Part shown: positions 50,156 through 58,817 of the stretch, piece after piece
How the letters are laid out: every line of letters starts with the position of its first letter
Position numbering within the stretch: the first letter of the stretch is position 1
DNA from: Streptomyces achromogenes
GTDB lineage: Bacteria; Actinomycetota; Actinomycetes; Streptomycetales; Streptomycetaceae
Reading direction: 5' to 3'
DNA: 64,000 bases
NCBI RefSeq assembly: GCF_030816715.1
Contig: NZ_JAUSYH010000001.1
Location: 7,440,001-7,504,000, forward strand
Translations under genes and position numbers: made by a program
Notes under the pieces: generated by a model
What the model was told of the DNA's origin: nothing
Databases searched by the model: none
What the model saw: only the letters and a program-made list of their open reading frames with translations

Positions 50156-51064
50156 ATGGCGGACACACCTACCCAAGGCGGCGCCGGAGACGGCATCAGA
50201 ACCTTTCCCTTCCCGGTCGAGCACAGCGTCGGCGGCGTCGGCATGCAGGTGGGCCCGATGGGTCCCGCGCACGACGGCCGCTCCTGGCACACGGATGCCC
50301 CGCCGGACCGCGTGCACCGCATCGACTTCCACGTCGTGATGCTGTTCGACGCCGGTCCCGTCCGCCACATGATCGACTTCACCCGGTACGAGGCGGCGGC
50401 GGGCGACGTGCTGTGGATCCGCCCCGGCCAGGTCCACCGCTTCTCGACGTCGAGCGAGTACCGCGGAACCGCCCTGACCATGCAGCCCGGATTCCTGCCG
50501 CGCGCCACCGTCGAGGCGACCGGCCTCTACCGCTACGACCTGCCGCCGTTGCTGCATCCGAGCAAGGCGCAACTCGCCGGGCTGCGCGCGGCGCTGACCT
50601 ACCTGCGAGGGGAGTACGACGACGGGGCCGCGGGCACCCTGCCGCTGAGCCTGCACACGGCGGTGCTGCGGCACTCGCTGACGGCGTTCCTGCTGCGCCT
50701 GGCGCATCTGGCGGCGAGCGGCGCGGAGGCGACACGGCGTCAGGCGGACACGACGTTCACGTTGTTCAGGGACGCGGTGGAGAAGGAGTTCGCCGCCAAC
50801 CACAGCGTCAGCGCCTACGCCGACTCCCTCGGCTACTCACGGCGCACCCTGGTGCGGGCGGTCCGCGCGGCCACCGGCGAGACGCCCAAGGGGTTCATCG
50901 ACAAGCGGGTCGTCCTGGAGGCGAAACGGCTGCTGGCCCACACGGACCTGCCGATCGGCCGGGTGGGCGCGGCGGTCGGCTTCCCCGACCCGGCGAACTT
51001 CTCCAAGTACTTCCAACTGCACACCGGCCAGACCCCGGTGGCCTTCCGCGCCGACCAGGGCTGA
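50156..51064 (+). CDS. AraC-family transcriptional regulator
   Basis: 302 residues from ATG 50156. An N-terminal cupin-like ligand domain (R-I-D-F-H-V-V-M-L, G-D-V-L-W-I-R-P-G-Q-V-H) is followed by two helix-turn-helix motifs: S-V-S-A-Y-A-D-S-L-G-Y-S-R-R-T-L and I-G-R-V-G-A-A-V-G-F-P-D-P-A-N-F-S-K-Y-F. It is divergent from tkt, with a palindrome between them, so it may regulate that operon. The ligand is unknown. Confidence 0.87.
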   Translation: MADTPTQGGAGDGIRTFPFPVEHSVGGVGMQVGPMGPAHDGRSWHTDAPPDRVHRIDFHVVMLFDAGPVRHMIDFTRYEAAAGDVLWIRPGQVHRFSTSSEYRGTALTMQPGFLPRATVEATGLYRYDLPPLLHPSKAQLAGLRAALTYLRGEYDDGAAGTLPLSLHTAVLRHSLTAFLLRLAHLAASGAEATRRQADTTFTLFRDAVEKEFAANHSVSAYADSLGYSRRTLVRAVRAATGETPKGFIDKRVVLEAKRLLAHTDLPIGRVGAAVGFPDPANFSKYFQLHTGQTPVAFRADQG

Positions 51065-51091
51065 CGGCGGCGGGGGCCTGCGCGGGGGTCT

Positions 51092-51182
51092 GCACAGGGG
51101 CGCGCGTGCGGCGTGCGCGGGGCGTGCGCACCTGTGCAAGACGAGGCCGGGGGCAGGCCTCGGTGGGAGGCCGGCCCCCGGC
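51092..51182. terminator. Two stacked hairpins between AraC and GH16 genes
   Basis: GCACAGG/CCTGTGC (51092-51098 with 51131-51137) is followed by a stronger hairpin, GCCGGGGGC/GCCCCCGGC (51146-51154 with 51174-51182) with an inner GGCCT/AGGCC step. They lie in a convergent gap and likely end both transcripts. Confidence 0.75.
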
Positions 51183-51198
51183 GTGGTCGAGCCGTCGG

Positions 51199-52593
51199 TC
51201 AGTGGCCGAAGGTGAACCAGTTGACGTTCACGAAGTCCGCCGGCTGGCCGCTCGTGAAGGTCAGGTAGACGTCGTGGGTGCCGGTGACGGAGCTGATGTT
51301 CGCGGGGATCGTCCGCCAGCTCTGCCAGCCGCCGGTGTCGGCCACCGCGAAGCTGCCGACCGGGGTGGCGCTGCGGCTGTCGAGCCGCACCTCGACCAGT
51401 CCGCTGACGCCGCCCGCCGCACCGCCGGCGACCCGTGCGCGGAACTGGGTCGCGGCGGACGAGCCGAACTTCACGCCCTTGTACAGCGCCCAGTCGCCAT
51501 GGGCGAGGGAGCCGATGTTCTGCCCGCCGCCGGTGTCCGAGGTGGACTCGGTGATCGTGCCCGACTGGCTGTCGTACGACTCGGCCTGGATCGTGCCGTA
51601 GGCGTCCCGGCTGCCGGACGGCGGGGGCGTCGTGGTGCCGCCGCCGGTGCCCGCGGCCTGCAGCACCTGCACGTAGTCGACCACCATCGGACGGCCCGGC
51701 TGGGTGCCGCCGTCCAGGCCGCCGCCGAAGGCATCGGGGAACGCCCCGCCCATCGCCACGTTCAGAATGACGAAGTAGCCGTGGTTCGTGGCGTTGGTCC
51801 ACGTCGTCGCGTCGACCTGGTTCGCGGTGACGGTGTGGTAGTTCACGCCGTCGACGTAGAAGCGGATCGCCTCGGGACTCACCGAGCGGTCCCACTCCAT
51901 GCTGTAGGTGTGGAAGCCGGACTGGCACGTCGTGTTCGGACACGCGACGGAGTTGCCGATGCCGGTCGTCTCGTTGCACGGGCCGCCCGGGTTGGTGCCG
52001 CAGTGCATCGTCGCCCACACCTTGTTCAGGCCCTGGACGTTCTCCATGATGTCCAGCTCGCCGACGCCCGGCCAGTTCTGGTAGTTGCCCCGGTACGGTG
52101 CACCCAGCGCCCAGAACGCGGGCCAGTAGCCCTCGGCGGCGGTGCCGGTCACGTTCGGCATCTGGATCCGCGCCTCGACGCGCAGTTTGCCGCCGGACGG
52201 GGGCTGGAAGTCGGTGCGGTTGGTCTCGATGCGGCCCGAGGTCCAGCGGCCGGCGGAGTCGCGCAGCGGGGTGATGCGCAGGTTGCCGTTGCCGTCGAGC
52301 GAGACGTTGGCCGTGCTGTCGGTCATCGTCTCGACCTCGCCCGTACCCCAGTTGGCGGGTCCGCCGGGATACGAAGTGCCTGTGCTGTACTGCCAGTTGG
52401 AGGTGTTGACGCCGGTGCCGGCGGCGCCGTTGAAGTCGTCGAGGAAGACCTGCGTCCACCCGGACGGCGGCGTGGGCGCGGAGGCGTTCGCGGGCAGGGT
52501 GACGGCTGCGGCGGCGGCCGCCGCCAGACCGAGCGTGCTGAGCACGGCGATGAGCGCGCGTCGCCGTCGGGGGATGCCGGAGGATGCACTCAT
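51199..52593 (-). CDS. Secreted GH16 endo-beta-1,3-glucanase (laminarinase) with CBM6
   Basis: 464 residues from ATG 52593. A Sec signal with R-R-R-R and a long Ala-rich core ends A-N-A-S-A. The GH16 domain (about 42-300) has the catalytic E-L-D-I-M-E motif (Glu179 nucleophile, Asp181, Glu184 acid/base) and the Trp-rich cleft of laminarinases. A Gly/Thr/Pro linker leads to a C-terminal CBM6 (I-Q-A-E-S-Y-D to the end) that binds beta-glucan. It cuts laminarin internally, feeding the GH55/importer/GH1 system at 8.9-15.6 kb. Its promoter holds a 20-bp operator with the same core as the GH55 one. Confidence 0.93.
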   Translation of the reverse strand: MSASSGIPRRRRALIAVLSTLGLAAAAAAAVTLPANASAPTPPSGWTQVFLDDFNGAAGTGVNTSNWQYSTGTSYPGGPANWGTGEVETMTDSTANVSLDGNGNLRITPLRDSAGRWTSGRIETNRTDFQPPSGGKLRVEARIQMPNVTGTAAEGYWPAFWALGAPYRGNYQNWPGVGELDIMENVQGLNKVWATMHCGTNPGGPCNETTGIGNSVACPNTTCQSGFHTYSMEWDRSVSPEAIRFYVDGVNYHTVTANQVDATTWTNATNHGYFVILNVAMGGAFPDAFGGGLDGGTQPGRPMVVDYVQVLQAAGTGGGTTTPPPSGSRDAYGTIQAESYDSQSGTITESTSDTGGGQNIGSLAHGDWALYKGVKFGSSAATQFRARVAGGAAGGVSGLVEVRLDSRSATPVGSFAVADTGGWQSWRTIPANISSVTGTHDVYLTFTSGQPADFVNVNWFTFGH

Positions 52594-52642
52594 GAGGGGG
52601 GCCTCTCGGGTACGGAGTGATGGCGCGGGTGCCTTTCCCAAC

Positions 52643-52698
52643 CTTTGAGAGCGCTCTCAAAGTGCGCCCAATGTGCTCTCCGCCCCGAGGACCGTCAA
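52643..52698 (-). promoter_or_regulatory. GH16 promoter and 20-bp LacI-type operator
   Basis: CTTTGAGAGCGCTCTCAAAG (52643-52662) is a perfect 20-bp palindrome. On the minus strand a TTGACG -35 (52698-52693) and CACATT -10 (52675-52670), 17 bp apart, sit just upstream of it, so a bound repressor would block the start of transcription. The GAGAGCGCTCTC core is identical to the GH55 operator. Nothing else is seen in the rest of this 244-bp gap. Confidence 0.75.
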
Positions 52699-52837
52699 GA
52701 CTTAAAGCGAAGAAACTCCTTTCACGCCGCGGAAGTTCAGGGTGTGTACCGCGCAAACGCGTGAAAGCGCGCTGTCCGAAACCAAGTTGTCGACGCGGGC
52801 CCCGACGGCGTGCGGCGCGCCCCTGATCCGTGAGGTC

Positions 52838-53275
52838 CTACGCGAGCGGGTAGTCATAACGGATGAACCCGTGGAAGCCCGCCACCTTGTCGTACAGGGC
52901 GCGGGCGGTGGCGTTGCCCTCCTGGGTGGTCCAGTACAGCCGGGCGGCGCCCCGCTCGCGCGCCGCGCCGGCCACCCGTTCGATCAGTGCGCGCGCCACG
53001 CCCCGGCCGCGGGCCGCCTCGTCCACGTAGAGGTCCTGGAGGTAGCAGCTGTCCGCCGTCCAGGCCGTGGAGTGGAACAGGTAGTGCGCGATGCCCACCA
53101 GGCTTCCCTCCGCCCGGGCGGCGACCGCGCGCACCTCGGTCCCGTCCCGCAGGCGTCGCCACGTCGCCTCGTACGCCTCGGCGGGCACCTCGGTTCGGTA
53201 GAACGTCTTGTAGCCGCGCGCCAGTGTTTCCCAGGCGGCGCGGTCCTCAGGGCCGAGTGGACCGGTCTCGATCAT
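52838..53275 (-). CDS. GNAT-family N-acetyltransferase
   Basis: 145 residues, the whole protein being one GNAT fold. The acetyl-CoA loop is Y-V-D-E-A-A-R-G-R-G-V-A-R-A-L-I-E and the end has A-R-A-L-Y-D-K-V-A-G-F. It resembles small-molecule (amine, antibiotic) acetyltransferases. Monocistronic; substrate unknown. Confidence 0.87.
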   Translation of the reverse strand: MIETGPLGPEDRAAWETLARGYKTFYRTEVPAEAYEATWRRLRDGTEVRAVAARAEGSLVGIAHYLFHSTAWTADSCYLQDLYVDEAARGRGVARALIERVAGAARERGAARLYWTTQEGNATARALYDKVAGFHGFIRYDYPLA

Positions 53276-53369
53276 GGTCGCGCATTCTCGTCGGGAGACG
53301 GTGACCGTGCCAACCGGTTTCCTCGCGTGTGCGGTCGGTGAGGTGGTGTCGGTGGTCTTGCGGGTCGGA

Positions 53370-54164
53370 TCAGTCCTGGCGGCCCTGGGGTTGCCAGCCC
53401 AGGGCTCGGGAGATGCCGCGGGCGGCGAGGCGGACGGCGGGGGCCAGTACCGGGACCTGGGCGTGTGCGTGCGGGACCACGACCGAGACGGCGGCGGTCA
53501 CGGCGCCGTCCGGGCCGCGCACCGGAGCGGCCACCGACAGGGCGTCGTCCGTGACCTGACGGCTGCTCACCGCGACGCCCGTGCGCCGCACTTCGGCCAG
53601 CATCCTGCGCAACCGCACGGGATCGGTGATGGTGTGGGCCGTGTAGGACGTCAACGGCCTTGCGCAGTAGGCCTCCTGGAGTTCCGGGACGCCGTGTGCC
53701 AGCAGTACGAGCCCGACGCCGGTGACGTGCAGGGGCCAGCGGGCGCCCACCCGGATGTGCACGCCGACCGCAGACCGGCCGGACAGCCACTCGGTGTAGA
53801 CGACCTCGTGGCCGTCCCGCACAGCCAACTGCACGTTCTCGTGCGTGGCTTCGTACAGGTCCTCCAGATACGGCAGGGCCACCTGCCGCAGAGCCAGGCC
53901 GCGCGGCGCGAGCGCCGCGACCTCCCACAGCCGCAGCCCCACGTGGTACGTCCCGGACCCGTCGCGCTCCAGTGCGCCCCAGTCGGTCAGCGCGGCGACC
54001 AGCCGGTGGGCGGTGCTGAGCGTGAGGCCGGCGCGGCGGCTGATGTCGCTGAGGGACAGCGCGGGATGCGTGTGGTCGAACGCCGCCAGCACGGCCAGCA
54101 GGCGGTCGGGCGCGGAGCGGGCGTTCGCGGATCGGGCGCTGGCGGCGAGAGCCGGCCGGTCCAT
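53370..54164 (-). CDS. IclR-family transcriptional regulator
   Basis: 264 residues from ATG 54164 with a GAGGAGGA site. Winged helix at the N-terminus (L-S-L-S-D-I-S-R-R-A-G-L-T-L-S-T-A-H-R), then the IclR ligand domain (V-Q-L-A-V-R-D-G-H-E-V-V-Y). It lies downstream of the marR gene on the same strand and near the acyl-CoA catabolic operon, which it may also control. Confidence 0.87.
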   Translation of the reverse strand: MDRPALAASARSANARSAPDRLLAVLAAFDHTHPALSLSDISRRAGLTLSTAHRLVAALTDWGALERDGSGTYHVGLRLWEVAALAPRGLALRQVALPYLEDLYEATHENVQLAVRDGHEVVYTEWLSGRSAVGVHIRVGARWPLHVTGVGLVLLAHGVPELQEAYCARPLTSYTAHTITDPVRLRRMLAEVRRTGVAVSSRQVTDDALSVAAPVRGPDGAVTAAVSVVVPHAHAQVPVLAPAVRLAARGISRALGWQPQGRQD

Positions 54165-54243
54165 CGGGTCCTCCTCACGGCGTCGGGCTGACGGGGCGGT
54201 CCGGTCCGCAGGCGCGGCGGCTCCTGGGGGAGGGCTCACCGCG

Positions 54244-54705
54244 TCAGGCGAGTCCGTCCTCGGCGATCCGCAGCAGCAGGGCGTGCAGCGCGTCGCGTTC
54301 GGCCGGGGCGAGCGGGCCGAGCAGCTCGTTCGTCACCCGCAGGCCCGCCTCGTCGGTGCCGCGCAGGAACGCGCGGCCGTCCTCGGTCAGGACGACGATC
54401 CTGCTGCGCCGGTCGTCGGGGGACGGCCTGCGCTCGGCGAAGCCCAGCTTCTCCAGGTCGTCGACGAGGCCGACGATCGCGCTGGGGTCGTATCCCAGCC
54501 GGGTGCTCAGCTCGCGCTGGAGCGCGCCCTCGGAGGTGGCGAGGAAACGCAGCACCGCGTAGTGGCGCAGCCGCAGCCCCGACTCCTGGAGGAACGTGTT
54601 GAAGAGCTGGCCCGAGCGCAGCCCCAGGCGGTAGAGCAGGTAGCCCGTGTCGGCGTGCAACGCGCGCATCCACGGCTCGTCGCCGTCGATCGGGGCGGCG
54701 TTCAC
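54244..54705 (-). CDS. MarR-family transcriptional regulator
   Basis: 153 residues from GTG 54705. Winged helix with L-S-T-R-L-G-Y-D-P-S-A-I-V-G-L-V-D-D-L-E-K-L-G-F and the wing R-R-P-S-P-D-D-R-R-S. It is divergent from the acyl-CoA operon; two tandem 14-bp boxes cover that operon's -35 region. MarR proteins next to such operons often sense an aromatic acyl-CoA; that is inference here. Confidence 0.9.
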   Translation of the reverse strand: MNAAPIDGDEPWMRALHADTGYLLYRLGLRSGQLFNTFLQESGLRLRHYAVLRFLATSEGALQRELSTRLGYDPSAIVGLVDDLEKLGFAERRPSPDDRRSRIVVLTEDGRAFLRGTDEAGLRVTNELLGPLAPAERDALHALLLRIAEDGLA

Positions 54706-54809
54706 TGCGTTGTGCTGGCGGGCGATGGCGGGCTCCCTGGTCTCGGTGGTCTCGGTCCCCTCCCGGGGCGGTTCGTCGTACAGATTTCAGCATGCCGCAC
54801 GTACAGGAT

Positions 54810-54849
54810 GACAACAACTATTGACGACAACAATTATTGCTCTTAGCTT
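54810..54849 (+). promoter_or_regulatory. Acyl-CoA operon promoter with tandem MarR boxes
   Basis: GACAACAACTATTG (54810-54823) and GACAACAATTATTG (54826-54839) are direct repeats with one mismatch and a 16-bp period. The second contains the inverted repeat CAAT-T-ATTG. They surround a promoter TTGACG-17-TAGCTT (54821-54826, 54844-54849) reading into the SDR gene. The AT-rich patch stands out from its surroundings. Occupation by the adjacent MarR protein would block RNA polymerase. Confidence 0.65.
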
Positions 54850-54889
54850 CGATATAGAAGCCGCACCCCCCATGTGAAGGGACACCGTC

Positions 54890-55807
54890 GTGCCCAGCAT
54901 CGATCTCACCGGCAAGGTCGCCGTCGTCACCGGCAGCGGCCGGGGCCTCGGCCTCGCCTACGCGCACGCCCTGGTCGCCCACGGCGCGGCCGTCGTCGTC
55001 AACGACGTCGACGAGGCGGTCGCCGAGCAGGCCGTGAAGTCCCTCGTCGAGGCGGGCGGCAGGGCCGTCGCCGAGGTGGTCCCGGTCGGTACGACCGAGG
55101 CGGCCGAGCGGCTGGTGAACCGGGCCGTGGAGGAGTTCGGACGGCTCGACGTCCTGGTCACCAACGCGGGCATCCTGCGGGACAAGGTCCTGTGGAAGAT
55201 GACCGACGACGACTTCGACGCGGTGATCGCCACCCACCTCAAGGGCACCTTCACCTGCGCCCGCGCCGCCGCGGTGCGGATGCGCGAGCAGGGCGAGGGC
55301 GGCACGCTGATCCTCGTCGGCTCCCCGGCCGGCCAGCGCGGCAACTTCGGCCAGACGAACTATGCGGCCGCCAAGGCGGGCATCGCCGCGTTCGCCCGGA
55401 CCTGGTCGATGGAGCTGGGCCGCGCGAACATCACCGTCAACGCGATCGTCCCGGTGGCCGCCACCGCGATGACCGAGACCATCCCCGCCTTCGCCCCGTA
55501 CGTCGAGGCCCTGAAGAACGGCGAGCCGTTCCCGGACTTCCTGCGCAAGGGCGAGGGCTTCGGCACCCCCGAGGACTGCGCGGCGCTCGTGCCCTTCCTG
55601 GCCTCGGAGGCCGCCCGGGGCGTCACCGGCCAGGCCATCGGCATCGGCGGCGACAAGGTGGCACTCTGGTCGCATCCGCAGGAGATCCGCACGGCCTACG
55701 CCGACGGCGGCTGGACGCCCGAGACACTGGCCGACGTCTTCCCGACCTCGGTCGGCGCCGCACTCGAGTCGGTCGGCATCCCGGCCCCCACGTTCCCGGA
55801 GGCGTGA
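54890..55807 (+). CDS. Short-chain dehydrogenase/reductase
   Basis: 305 residues from GTG 54890. NAD(P) motif T-G-S-G-R-G-L-G, N-A-G-I-L-R-D, and catalytic Y-A-A-A-K. The R-D-K-V-L-W-K-M stretch resembles the dehydrogenase part of peroxisomal multifunctional enzymes (3-hydroxyacyl-CoA dehydrogenase of the MFE-2 type). With the MaoC hydratase in the same operon it could perform the hydration/oxidation steps of a beta-oxidation cycle. First gene of the operon. Confidence 0.87.
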   Translation: MPSIDLTGKVAVVTGSGRGLGLAYAHALVAHGAAVVVNDVDEAVAEQAVKSLVEAGGRAVAEVVPVGTTEAAERLVNRAVEEFGRLDVLVTNAGILRDKVLWKMTDDDFDAVIATHLKGTFTCARAAAVRMREQGEGGTLILVGSPAGQRGNFGQTNYAAAKAGIAAFARTWSMELGRANITVNAIVPVAATAMTETIPAFAPYVEALKNGEPFPDFLRKGEGFGTPEDCAALVPFLASEAARGVTGQAIGIGGDKVALWSHPQEIRTAYADGGWTPETLADVFPTSVGAALESVGIPAPTFPEA

Positions 55808-56706
55808 TGAGTCCCGCCGCGACCCCCGCCATGAACGTCGACGAACTGGTCGCCATCGACGTCCACACCCATGCCGAGGTGTCGTCCAAGGGGCACTCCT
55901 CCCTGGACGACGACCTGCACGACGCGTCCTCCGCCTACTTCAAGGTCGAGGGCAAGCGGAAGCCGACACTGGAGGAGACGGCCCGCTACTACCGTGAGCG
56001 CAGAATGGCCGCCGTGATCTTCACGGTGGACGCCGAGTCCGCGACCGGCACGGCGCCGGTGCCCAACGAGGAGGTCGCCGAGGCCGCCGCCGCCAACGCC
56101 GACGTCCTCATCCCGTTCGCCTCCATCGACCCCTTCCGGGGGAAGGCGGGCGTGAAGCAGGCCCGCCGTCTGGTGGAGGAGTACGGGGTCAAGGGCTTCA
56201 AGTTCCACCCCAGCATCCAGGGCTTCTTCCCCAACGACCGCTCGGTGGCGTACGACCTGTTCGAGGTGATCGAGGAGACGGGGACCATCGCCCTGTTCCA
56301 CACCGGCCAGACGGGCATCGGCGCCGGAGTCCCGGGCGGCGGCGGGATCAGGCTCAAGTACTCCAACCCGCTGCACGTGGACGACGTCGCCGCCGACTTC
56401 CCGCACCTCAAGATCATCCTGGCGCACCCGTCGTTCCCCTGGCAGGACGAGGCCCTGGCGGTCGCCACCCACAAGCCGGGCGTGCACATCGACCTGTCCG
56501 GCTGGTCGCCGAAGTACTTCCCGCCGCAGCTCGTGCAGTACGCCAACACGCTGCTGAAGGACAAGGTCCTCTTCGGCTCCGACTTCCCCGTCCTCACTCC
56601 CGACCGCTGGCTCGCCGACTTCGACAAGCTGACGATCAAGGACGAGGTGAAGCCGAAGATCCTCAAGGAGAACGCCGCCCGTCTGCTCGGGCTGACCACA
56701 CCGTAA
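55807..56706 (+). CDS. Amidohydrolase-2 family metal enzyme
   Basis: 299 residues. ATG 55807 overlaps the SDR stop by one base. Metal ligands: H-x-H in D-V-H-T-H-A, His in F-K-F-H-P-S, His in I-L-A-H-P-S, Asp in F-G-S-D-F-P. This is the ACMSD/gamma-resorcylate decarboxylase branch, which decarboxylates or hydrates aromatic acids and their ring-cleavage products. With an acyl-CoA ligase next to it, breakdown of an aromatic or dicarboxylic acid is likely. Confidence 0.86.
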   Translation: MSPAATPAMNVDELVAIDVHTHAEVSSKGHSSLDDDLHDASSAYFKVEGKRKPTLEETARYYRERRMAAVIFTVDAESATGTAPVPNEEVAEAAAANADVLIPFASIDPFRGKAGVKQARRLVEEYGVKGFKFHPSIQGFFPNDRSVAYDLFEVIEETGTIALFHTGQTGIGAGVPGGGGIRLKYSNPLHVDDVAADFPHLKIILAHPSFPWQDEALAVATHKPGVHIDLSGWSPKYFPPQLVQYANTLLKDKVLFGSDFPVLTPDRWLADFDKLTIKDEVKPKILKENAARLLGLTTP

Positions 56707-56718
56707 GGGGCGTGGACA

Positions 56719-58224
56719 ATGCGCAACGAGGGACTGGGGTCCTGGCCCGCCCGCCGGGCCCGCAAGACCCCGCACCGCACCGCCCTGGTCCACGACGGCC
56801 TGCCGACGGACTACCGCACCCTGCACACCCGCACCACGCGCCTGGCGCACGCGCTGCGCGCCCGGGGCGTGCATCGCGGCGACCGCATCGCCTACCTCGG
56901 CCCGAACCACCCCTCCTACCTGGAGGCCCTGTTCGCCGCCGGCGTCCTCGGCGCGGTGTTCGTCCCCCTGAACACCCGCCTCGCCGGGCCCGAGATCGCC
57001 TACCAGCTCGCCGACTCCGGAGCCAAGGCCCTCATCTACGGGCCTTCGCACGCGGGCCTCGTCGCCGGACTGCCCGGGCACACGGACGTCCGGACGTACC
57101 TGGAGGTCGGGGCCGAGTACGAGGAGGCGCTCGGCTCGGCGCCCGACGAGCCGATCGACACACCGGTCGCCCCCGACGACACCTGCATCATCATGTACAC
57201 CTCGGGGACCACCGGCCGCCCCAAGGGGGCGATGCTCACCCACGGCAACCTCACCTGGAACGCGATCAACGTCCTCGTCGACACGGACCTGATCGCCGAC
57301 GAACGCGCCCTCGTCTCCGCGCCGCTGTTCCACACGGCCGGACTGAACATGCTGACCCTGCCGGTGCTCCTCAAGGGCGGCTGCTGCGTCCTCGTCGAGG
57401 CCTTCGACCCGGAGGCCACCCTCGGCCTGATCGAGCAGCACCGGATCACGTTCATGTTCGGGGTGCCGACCATGTTCGACCAGGTCGCCCGGCATCCGCG
57501 CTGGGCCGCCGCCGACCTGTCCTCGCTGCGCATCCTGACCTGCGGCGGCTCCCCGGTGCCCTCCCCGCTCATCGCGGCCTACCAGGAACGCGGCCTGACC
57601 TTCCTGCAGGGCTACGGCATGACCGAGGCCTCGCCCGGCACGCTCTTCCTGGACGCCGAGCACGCCGTCAGCAAGGCCGGCTCGGCGGGCGTCCCGCACT
57701 TCTTCAGCGACGTGCGGGTCGTAGGGCCGGACCTGGCCCCCGTCGAGACCGGCGAGACCGGCGAGGTCGTGGTCCGCGGTCCGCACGTCATGCCCGGCTA
57801 CTGGGGGCTGCCCGAGGAGACGGCCGCGGCCTTCGCCGACGGCTGGTTCCGCAGCGGGGACGCCGCCCGGGTCGACGAGGACGGATACGTGCACATCGTC
57901 GACCGCATCAAGGACATGATCATCTCGGGCGGGGAGAACATCTACCCCGCCGAGATCGAGGACCTGCTGCTGGCCCACCCCGACATCGTGGAGTGCGCGG
58001 TCATCGGGGTCGCGGACGACAAGTGGGGCGAGGTGCCCCGCGCGGTCGTCGTATCCCGCGAGGGCGTCCGGCTCGACCCCGACCAGGTGCTGGCCTCGCT
58101 GGCGGGCCGGCTCGCCAAGTACAAGATCCCCAAGTCGGTGGTGGTCGCCGACGAACTGCCGCGCACCGCCTCCGGCAAGCTCCTCAAAGCCCGGGTGCGC
58201 TCCCGGTTCGGCACCGACTCCTGA
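56719..58224 (+). CDS. Acyl-CoA synthetase (AMP-forming)
   Basis: 501 residues. ATP motif Y-T-S-G-T-T-G-R-P-K-G, Q-G-Y-G-M-T-E-A-S, hinge D-R-I-K-D-M-I-I-S-G-G-E-N-I-Y-P, and the acceptor Lys in S-G-K-L-L-K. It activates a carboxylic acid to its CoA thioester, the first step of the operon's pathway. It resembles medium-chain or aryl-acid ligases; the substrate is not readable. Confidence 0.92.
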   Translation: MRNEGLGSWPARRARKTPHRTALVHDGLPTDYRTLHTRTTRLAHALRARGVHRGDRIAYLGPNHPSYLEALFAAGVLGAVFVPLNTRLAGPEIAYQLADSGAKALIYGPSHAGLVAGLPGHTDVRTYLEVGAEYEEALGSAPDEPIDTPVAPDDTCIIMYTSGTTGRPKGAMLTHGNLTWNAINVLVDTDLIADERALVSAPLFHTAGLNMLTLPVLLKGGCCVLVEAFDPEATLGLIEQHRITFMFGVPTMFDQVARHPRWAAADLSSLRILTCGGSPVPSPLIAAYQERGLTFLQGYGMTEASPGTLFLDAEHAVSKAGSAGVPHFFSDVRVVGPDLAPVETGETGEVVVRGPHVMPGYWGLPEETAAAFADGWFRSGDAARVDEDGYVHIVDRIKDMIISGGENIYPAEIEDLLLAHPDIVECAVIGVADDKWGEVPRAVVVSREGVRLDPDQVLASLAGRLAKYKIPKSVVVADELPRTASGKLLKARVRSRFGTDS

Positions 58225-58264
58225 ACAACTCCGCCCAGAGCAACTCCCTTGTGAGGAACGGTAT

Positions 58265-58720
58265 ATGAGCATCATCGTCAACGGTCTGGACGAGCTGAGG
58301 AAGCTGTCCGGCAGCGACCTGGGCACCAGCGAGTGGATCGAGGTCACCCAGGAGCGCATCGACACGTTCGCCGACGCGACCGGCGACCACCAGTGGATCC
58401 ACGTGGACCCGGAGAAGGCCGCGGCAGGACCCTTCGGAGCGCCGATCGCCCACGGTTACCTGACCCTGTCCCTCTTCATCCCCCTCTTCACCGAGCTGCT
58501 CGACGTCCAGGGCGTCACGACCAAGGTCAACTACGGCCTGAACAAGGTCCGTTTCCCCTCGCCGGTCAAGGTCGGCTCGCGGATCCGTCTCGTCGGCAAA
58601 CTGACCGACGTCGAGGACGTCCCGGGCGGTGTGCAGATCACCGTCGACGGGGCGATCGAGATCGAGGGCGGCACGAAGCCCGCGGCCGTGCTGCAGAGCC
58701 TCTCGCGGTTCTACGGATGA
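58265..58720 (+). CDS. MaoC-family (R)-specific enoyl-CoA hydratase
   Basis: 151 residues, single hot-dog domain. The hydratase-2 motif is complete: F-A-D-A-T-G-D-H-Q-W-I-H-V-D-P, then A-P-I-A-H-G-Y-L-T-L-S. It hydrates a trans-2-enoyl-CoA, giving the substrate for the SDR at the start of the operon. GAGGAA site at proper spacing before ATG 58265. Confidence 0.91.
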   Translation: MSIIVNGLDELRKLSGSDLGTSEWIEVTQERIDTFADATGDHQWIHVDPEKAAAGPFGAPIAHGYLTLSLFIPLFTELLDVQGVTTKVNYGLNKVRFPSPVKVGSRIRLVGKLTDVEDVPGGVQITVDGAIEIEGGTKPAAVLQSLSRFYG

Positions 58721-58757
58721 GGGCTGTGCCCCGAGCACCGCGGGGGTGAGGTGAGCC

Positions 58758-58798
58758 GGGGAACCGCGGACCGGTGGTGGCCGGCCGCGCGGTTCCCC
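58758..58798. terminator. Hairpin terminator between convergent operons
   Basis: GGGGAACCGCG (58758-58768) pairs with CGCGGTTCCCC (58788-58798), an 11-bp perfect stem with a 19-nt loop, between the MaoC and PHP genes. It should serve both sides. Confidence 0.85.
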
Positions 58799-58817
58799 GC
58801 ACCCCTTCCGGGGCGCC

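Noticed and set aside
55696..58365. An 889-codon minus-strand frame opposite the acyl-CoA operon
   Set aside because: Composition artefact; the plus strand encodes a complete ligase, amidohydrolase and others.
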